A DNA stretch of 5,756 nt from NCBI GenBank assembly GCA_018902755.1, contig JAHIQI010000011.1:1-5756 (forward strand). The letters are read 5' to 3'. Under the pieces are notes generated by a model. The model was not told the DNA's origin, ran no database searches, and worked only from the letters and a program-made list of their open reading frames with translations. This document shows, in pieces, positions 1 to 5,756 of this stretch. The position numbers and the translations under genes are program-made. Origin of the DNA: Pseudomonadota bacterium (lineage in GTDB: Bacteria > Desulfobacterota > Desulfarculia > Desulfarculales > Desulfarculaceae). How positions within the stretch are numbered: the first letter of the stretch is position 1; each line of letters opens with the position of its first letter.

Positions 1-48
1 GGCGACCATATCGGCGAATCCGCCCTTTTTGTCGAAACGATTGGCCAA
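1..48 (-). CDS. N-terminal fragment of a leftward gene, product unknown (partial)
   Basis: Reading leftward, a TTG at 48-46 opens a frame that stays open to the window edge and encodes MANRFDKKGGFADMVA. A stop codon lies in frame a few codons upstream, so TTG is the only good start before an internal ATG at residue 14. A strong ribosome binding site (GGGAGG, 60-55) sits 6 nt before the TTG, and a perfect TATAAT is found further upstream on the same strand. These three signals together make a real gene likely, although only 16 codons are visible. I do not recognise the protein. The gene would be transcribed divergently from uvrA. It could still be a chance frame, because the visible portion is so short. 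Confidence 0.5.
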   Translation of the reverse strand, partial: MANRFDKKGGFADMVA

Positions 49-87
49 AACGTCCCTCCCAGATCAATCTTTTCCACATATTAATAA

Positions 88-93
88 ATTATA
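88..93 (-). promoter_or_regulatory. Candidate -10 box (TATAAT) for the leftward gene
   Basis: The minus strand reads a perfect TATAAT here, about 40 nt upstream of the TTG start of the leftward gene, which would give a 5' leader of roughly 30 nt. No good TTGACA-like -35 is seen at 16-18 nt spacing; the best is an AT-rich GATTTA-like hexamer. The surrounding DNA is very AT-rich, so a chance match is possible. Confidence 0.35.
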
Positions 94-342
94 ACAATAA
101 GTTAAACCATTAAATCCCCGTGCACTCCGTGCAGCACTCTCTAGTTATGTTTTGTTTAAGTATGCTTGTCAGGTATCATTCGGGTGTGTGGATACCTTTG
201 GTTGATTCAAGTGATTTTGTTGTCAATGTAATCGAATATTTCGTTAGTTTAACTGAACGCCATTTCCCGAGATTAGTGGCGGCTGAAATTGCAGGCTCGC
301 TCATCGAATTTGTTTAACGATGATTATCTTCTAGGGCTTACA

Positions 343-484
343 TGGATTCTTTGGGTTTCGGGCTGCGCCCTCTACCCAACCTACACGATGCTGTAGATCG
401 TGCCGAAGCACCCGGTAGCCTCACCTCGGACTATCCAAGCGATAGCGTAGGTTGGGTAGAGCAAAGCGAAACCCAACAATTCCA
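343..484. repeat. REP-like / MITE-like large imperfect palindrome
   Basis: The left arm (351-384) and right arm (447-476) are inverted copies. The outer 10 bp TTGGGTTTCG pairs with CGAAACCCAA, and the inner 15 bp CTCTACCCAACCTAC pairs with GTAGGTTGGGTAGAG. The middle of each arm is unequal (9 versus 5 nt). Partial pairing continues outward to TGGA (343-346) and TCCA (481-484). The 62-nt centre contains two further small hairpins: ACGAT/ATCGT (385-389 with 397-401) and CTATC/GATAG (431-435 with 441-445). The whole would fold as a cloverleaf or cruciform. The motif 'GTAGGTTGGGTAGAGC..AGCGAAACCCAAC' resembles widespread intergenic REP-type palindromes that are often mobilised by RAYT (IS200-like) transposases. 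That assignment is from memory. The element has no coding capacity. Confidence 0.75.
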
Positions 485-524
485 CTGCTCATCAGCCACG
501 ACACGCTTTACTTAACAACAAATG

Positions 525-553
525 TTGAGCAATTCGCCTTTATAGGCCATAAT
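525..553 (+). promoter_or_regulatory. Candidate sigma70 promoter upstream of uvrA
   Basis: TTGAGC (525-530) and CATAAT (548-553) are separated by exactly 17 nt. The -10 matches consensus at five of six positions and the -35 at four of six. Transcription would begin near 560, leaving a leader of about 208 nt before uvrA. No CTGT-N8-ACAG type LexA box is visible around it, so SOS control of the enterobacterial kind is not supported; LexA sites of other lineages differ. Confidence 0.45.
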
Positions 554-767
554 ACCCCTGAGCGGCGGCGCTGCGCCCGCGCCCCGAACTGGCCGTAACC
601 CGGTGATCTTTCTAAGGGCCGCGCCCAATGGCCACCGATCCCGTAAAATTTGGGGGTGCGCGGGCGCGCTTCTGGTCTTAACCTTTATACATTCGCCCCG
701 CCCCAGGGGACGACCCCGGCGGCGGCATCTTTAATGTAATCGCGAGGAATCGGCACAGGCCTGGTAA

Positions 768-3608
<2,841 letters not shown>

Positions 3609-3611
3609 GGC

Positions 3612-3640
3612 TTGACAGAGCCGCGCGGGCGGGGCTTACT
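3612..3640 (+). promoter_or_regulatory. Possible internal promoter before the glycosyltransferase gene
   Basis: A perfect -35 hexamer TTGACA lies at 3612-3617, within a few bases of the uvrA stop codon. At 17 nt spacing the -10 candidate is CTTACT (3635-3640), only about three of six matches. It could let the glycosyltransferase be expressed independently of uvrA. The weak -10 makes this tentative. Confidence 0.25.
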
Positions 3641-3674
3641 GGGGCCTTGTGATCAACCTTAAGCCAGGCCGCGC

Positions 3675-4379
3675 ATGCCTCAGTTCAGCATCTTCATACC
3701 GGTCTACAACGAGCAGGCCATCCTGGTGGGCAACACCCACCGCCTGATCACCTTTCTGGACGGCCTGGGCCTCAGCTACGAGATAATCATCGGCAGCAAC
3801 GGCTCCACCGACCGCACCGAGGAGCTGGGCTGGGAGCTGGCCGCCGACGTGCCCCAGGTGCGCTTCTTCCACCTGCCGATGAAAGGCCCCGGCTACGCCT
3901 TTGCCCGCGCGCTCAGCCTGTTCAAGGGCCGCTCGCTCATCACTCTGGACATGGACATGGCCGTGGAGCTGGAGTTCGTGCCCCAGGCCCTGGAGCTACT
4001 CACCCGCTACCAGGTGGTGGTGGGCTCCAAGCGCCAGGGCCGCCAGGAGCGCAGCGCCACCCGCATCCTGGGCAGCGGCATGTTCATCACCGCCGCCAGG
4101 GTGCTGCTGGGCCTGCCCTTCGAGGACTACAGCCTGGGGGCCAAGGCCTTCAGCCGCGAAGTGCTCACCCGCTATGCCGACGCGGTGGACACCCACACCA
4201 GCTACACCACCAACCTGATGTTCTGCGCCCGCCGGGCGCGCCTGCCCATGGTGGAGGTGGCCGTGCTCTGCTCCGACCGCCGGGCCAGCCGCTTCAACCT
4301 GGGCCACGAGGCGGCCTACCGCCTGGCCTGGGTCATGAAGCTGTTCGTGCTGGGGCGGCTGCTGAAGCGGTTTCCGTAA
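3675..4379 (+). CDS. Family 2 glycosyltransferase, dolichyl-/polyprenyl-phosphate sugar synthase-like
   Basis: The 234-residue protein has a GT-A nucleotide-sugar binding fold of the GT2 family. The N-terminal strand SIFIPVYNE (5-13) is the classic start. It is followed by GSNGSTDRTEE (40-50) in the place of the usual (V)D(D/N)GSTD loop, KGPGYAFARAL (70-80), and a DxD-type metal and sugar-diphosphate motif LDMDM (91-95; D92, D94). Later, SLGAKAFSREV resembles the 'GFKAFRRE' segment of dolichyl-phosphate mannose/glucose synthase-like enzymes. There is no C-terminal transmembrane helix, so it is a short, probably soluble or peripheral enzyme that would transfer a sugar from a nucleotide donor to a lipid or glycan acceptor. 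Donor and acceptor cannot be told from sequence. The start ATG has only a weak AGG site upstream. It lies 66 bp after uvrA on the same strand with no clear terminator between, so cotranscription is possible though the functions are unrelated. Confidence 0.85.
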   Translation: MPQFSIFIPVYNEQAILVGNTHRLITFLDGLGLSYEIIIGSNGSTDRTEELGWELAADVPQVRFFHLPMKGPGYAFARALSLFKGRSLITLDMDMAVELEFVPQALELLTRYQVVVGSKRQGRQERSATRILGSGMFITAARVLLGLPFEDYSLGAKAFSREVLTRYADAVDTHTSYTTNLMFCARRARLPMVEVAVLCSDRRASRFNLGHEAAYRLAWVMKLFVLGRLLKRFP

Positions 4380-4540
4380 TTTTTCAGAGGCTTGACAATC
4401 TCCTGTCTTTGGTGGCACTTTAGCTAAGATTCACTCCTGAGATTAATCAGCGAACAATCTAATTGGGTCATGATTGCCCGGCCTGCCCCGCTAGGGGTGG
4501 CCGGGTTTGCTCGCTGCAGGAAAGGAAAGAGCCTAAAATC
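4380..4540. other. Intergenic junction between GC-rich core DNA and AT-rich acquired gene
   Basis: The stretch after the glycosyltransferase stop changes from GC-rich to AT-rich composition. It contains a perfect TTGACA (4392-4397) in the same GGCTTGACA context as the one after uvrA, but no good -10 at 16-18 nt. A TCTAAT hexamer (4458-4463, five of six to TATAAT) could be a -10 for the next gene, with no clear -35. A GC-rich hairpin follows at 4477-4505. This is the likely left boundary of horizontally acquired DNA. Confidence 0.5.
4477..4505 (+). terminator. GC-rich hairpin, possible terminator or 5' leader structure
   Basis: CCCGGCC (4477-4483) pairs with GGCCGGG (4499-4505), and inside it CCCC (4486-4489) pairs with GGGG (4494-4497) around a GCTA loop. 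This gives an 11-bp stem with only a small internal bulge. It is followed by TTTGCTCG, a poor U-tract. It could terminate transcripts coming from the glycosyltransferase gene, or form a structure in the leader of the DUF6119 gene, whose ATG lies 35 nt downstream. The fold is certain from sequence, but its role is not. Confidence 0.45.
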
Positions 4541-5650
4541 ATGGAAGAGGGGAAGCGACACAATTTAACAATTTTGCTTCTAAAAGAAATTTACGATACT
4601 CCAAAGGACTATTTAGACTCAGACGGCCGTCCTCCGGGGGAAGTAATAGTTGATGAAGGTGACGAGATAGGTACGATTTTTATAAAAAGACCTCAAGCAA
4701 AACGCCCAGCATGGGCGTCCTTTTTTGAGGAAGTATTCGATATCAAAAAATTCGGAAATACCAAACACATTTTAGCCGTTTTTATTGTTAGAGCTGCGGA
4801 TCGCTTTTTTGCTTTAACCTTCGGGCATGGAAGACATTTATTGAAACCAGGTTGCTACGAAGAAAGGTTTGGACTTAAGACCGTATTGAATAGCGTAGGG
4901 AAGAAAAATATTCGGGCTCTGAACAAGAAAACCTTTGACTCTATAGATAGACAGTCTATAGAGCAAGCTAGCAAAGAATCATCAATAGACGAGTTTGGCC
5001 TTGATATCGAACAAGATCTATTAAGAGGCGTTGATGGTGTACCGAAAGATCCAAGGCTCGGCACTAATATGTCCGGCAAGGAAGCTCTTAGCATCTCTAC
5101 AAGGGTAAAAATATCAGATGTTAAAAGCCTACTAGAAGAATTATATAATAAATATATGGATGATTCATATAAGGAAGAATTCCCTTGGGTGGATTATATA
5201 CAAGCAATAAAAAATAAAGACTTAATACACAAGCTTGATAGAGAAATGGTACTTAATTTATCTTCAGAACCTGACGAAAAAATGTGGATGACTATACCGG
5301 ATATAATCAACTGGGGTAAAGTTCATGGCTTTTGCTATGGCAGACCAGCAACTGCTGAAAAAAAGCATAATGTATGTATAGAAGATTTTATAAATACTTT
5401 ATCAGAAGAGGAAGCCGAGCATATATCAATAGAACAATTAAAGAATAAGCAAATATATTGCGTTGATTATGACGGACAAACATTGCACAGGTGGCCTATA
5501 TATAGATGCATCTATTGCGAAGTGACTATTGATGGCTACATGTATTTGTTTAGTGATGGCAATTGGTACGCTGTTGATAACGATTTCATTGAGAACGTTC
5601 AACAAGCTTATAATAATGCCTCTTCGTCGTTACGAGTGGAATTGGTGTAG
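4541..5650 (+). pseudogene. TIGR04141/DUF6119 family protein, C-terminally truncated
   Basis: The 369-residue product shows the family pattern in order: an N-terminal LTILLLKE (9-16), PAWASFF (56-62), FFALTFGHGRHLLKP (89-103), EERFGLKTVLNSV (107-119), a QAS..SSIDEFGLDIEQDLLRGVDGVPKDP block (142-171), SGKEALS, FPWVDYI, and LHRWPIYRC..VTIDGYMYLFSDGNWYAVDNDF (315-349). The biochemical function is unknown. The family is patchily distributed, and I recall it occurring in genomic islands near restriction and other defence genes. Known members run to roughly 500-560 residues and have a further C-terminal domain that is absent here. The frame stops just where GC-rich, IS-like sequence begins. I chose ATG 4541 because the family N terminus starts there; a TTG at 4463 would add 26 residues encoded by the hairpin region. 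AGGAAAGGAAAG lies upstream at 4519-4530. The codon use (AAA, ATA, AGA, TTA) is AT-rich, unlike uvrA, which indicates horizontal transfer. The truncated product may still be made, but is probably not fully functional. Confidence 0.8.
4702..4726 (+). other. Terminator-shaped hairpin inside the DUF6119 coding sequence
   Basis: ACGCCC (4702-4707) pairs perfectly with GGGCGT (4713-4718) over the loop AGCAT, and is followed by CC and six T's (4721-4726). An outer stem CCTCAA (4691-4696) with TTGAGG (4725-4730) competes with the U-tract. In shape it is an intrinsic terminator lying about 55 codons into the gene, where translating ribosomes would normally mask it. It may be coincidental, because it encodes ordinary family sequence (AKRPAWASFF). 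Confidence 0.4.
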
Positions 5651-5756
5651 TTGCGATGCCATGATTGGCCGATCCATTTGAGCCTGTAGCTGGAGTTGAT
5701 CATCATGGATGCCGGCGATCTTTTGGCCCTGGGCCTTGGCTTGCAGCCTCCCTGGA
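5638..5756 (+). mobile_element. Left end of an ISL3-family-like insertion sequence (partial; exact boundary uncertain)
   Basis: Composition returns from AT-rich to GC-rich near 5640-5680, exactly where the DUF6119 protein loses family similarity. A transposase-like reading frame starts at 5705. The left terminus is placed provisionally at the GG at 5638, since ISL3-family ends usually begin with GG; the GG at 5644 is an alternative. The other end lies outside the window, so neither the terminal inverted repeat nor the 8-bp target duplication typical of the family can be confirmed. Confidence 0.6.
5705..5756 (+). CDS. ISL3-family-like transposase, N-terminal fragment (partial)
   Basis: The frame MDAGDLLALGLGLQPPW runs off the window edge. 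The pattern 'M..(D/E)L(F/L)..(A/G)LGL..PW' is typical of the first residues of ISL3 (IS204/IS1001/IS1096/IS1165) transposases, which continue with a 'V..V.FD...K.L.I.ID' strand and a zinc-finger CPxCG. A TAG in frame at 5687-5689 limits the start to TTG 5696 or ATG 5705. GGAG (5692-5695) lies 9 nt before the ATG and serves as the ribosome binding site. Only 17 codons are visible, so the family call rests on this short motif and on the context of an interrupted AT-rich gene. Confidence 0.6.
   Translation, partial: MDAGDLLALGLGLQPPW

Larger units (their letters stand above)
61..524. other. Non-coding AT-richer region upstream of uvrA
   Basis: I find no supportable gene in this stretch. A 65-codon frame with a GTG start runs from 120 to 317, but it has no ribosome binding site and no recognisable motif. 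The region is clearly poorer in GC than uvrA and its leader. It holds the putative promoter of the leftward gene at its left end and a large palindromic repeat at 343-484. It may be a site where mobile or repetitive DNA has accumulated between two divergent transcription units. Confidence 0.6.

Noticed and set aside
120..317. A 65-codon frame with GTG start in the AT-rich upstream region
   Set aside because: No ribosome binding site, no recognisable motif and no supporting context. It could be a remnant, but there is not enough to call a gene.
500..767. LexA/SOS box upstream of uvrA
   Set aside because: No CTGT-N8-ACAG or close variant was found. Non-enterobacterial LexA motifs cannot be excluded by eye.
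4392..4430. Sigma70 or sigma54 promoter after the glycosyltransferase gene
   Set aside because: TTGACA is perfect, but no -10 occurs at 16-18 nt. The TGGCAC (4413-4418) lacks the spaced GC of a sigma54 -12 element.
4463..4540. Upstream TTG start extending the DUF6119 protein by 26 residues
   Set aside because: The extension is encoded by the GC-rich hairpin, is not like family N termini, and lacks a good ribosome binding site. ATG 4541 fits the family start.
4947..4959. Perfect 13-bp palindrome ATAGACAGTCTAT inside the DUF6119 gene
   Set aside because: It is short, AT-rich and within coding sequence, so a chance occurrence is the simplest explanation.
5630..5755. A leftward open frame from the right window edge, ending with TAA at 5632-5630
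   Set aside because: It is open for 41 codons but resembles no known protein, and it overlaps both the end of the DUF6119 gene and the start of the transposase-like frame on the other strand.

Overview
The window is a GC-rich bacterial chromosome segment carrying an intact DNA-repair gene, a small glycosyltransferase, and an AT-rich acquired gene that an insertion sequence appears to have broken. The core genes use GC-ending codons heavily. This and the style of the proteins suggest a high-GC proteobacterium or a Desulfobacterota-type (former deltaproteobacterial) organism. That placement is an inference, since no taxonomic marker was compared.

Layout. Positions 1-48 hold the first 16 codons of a leftward gene with a TTG start, a good ribosome binding site and a TATAAT box behind it. 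Positions about 60-480 are non-coding and AT-richer. They contain a large REP-like/MITE-like imperfect palindrome at 343-484. A sigma70-like promoter at 525-553 could drive uvrA (768-3608) through a GC-rich leader of about 200 nt. uvrA is complete and normal: 946 codons, two ABC ATPase cassettes and the canonical Cys4 zinc modules. It encodes the damage-recognition subunit of UvrABC nucleotide excision repair. A family-2 glycosyltransferase gene (3675-4379) follows 66 bp later on the same strand.

After the glycosyltransferase the composition changes sharply to AT-rich DNA. A GC-rich hairpin (4477-4505) sits just upstream of an AT-rich gene (4541-5650) that I recognise as the TIGR04141/DUF6119 'sporadically distributed' family. 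The protein stops at 369 residues, whereas my recollection is that family members are around 500-560, so the C-terminal part is missing. Immediately downstream, sequence returns to GC-rich and a new reading frame begins at 5705 (MDAGDLLALGLGLQPPW). It resembles the N terminus of ISL3-family (IS204/IS1001/IS1096/IS1165) transposases. The simplest reading is that an ISL3-type element inserted near 5636-5650, cut off the end of the DUF6119 gene and supplied its stop codon.

Functionally, uvrA and the glycosyltransferase look like resident genes. The DUF6119 gene looks horizontally acquired and is now probably a pseudogene or a truncated product. I see no convincing new multi-gene system here. The parts most worth a second look are the interrupted DUF6119 gene, a terminator-shaped hairpin inside its coding sequence, and the palindromic element upstream of uvrA.
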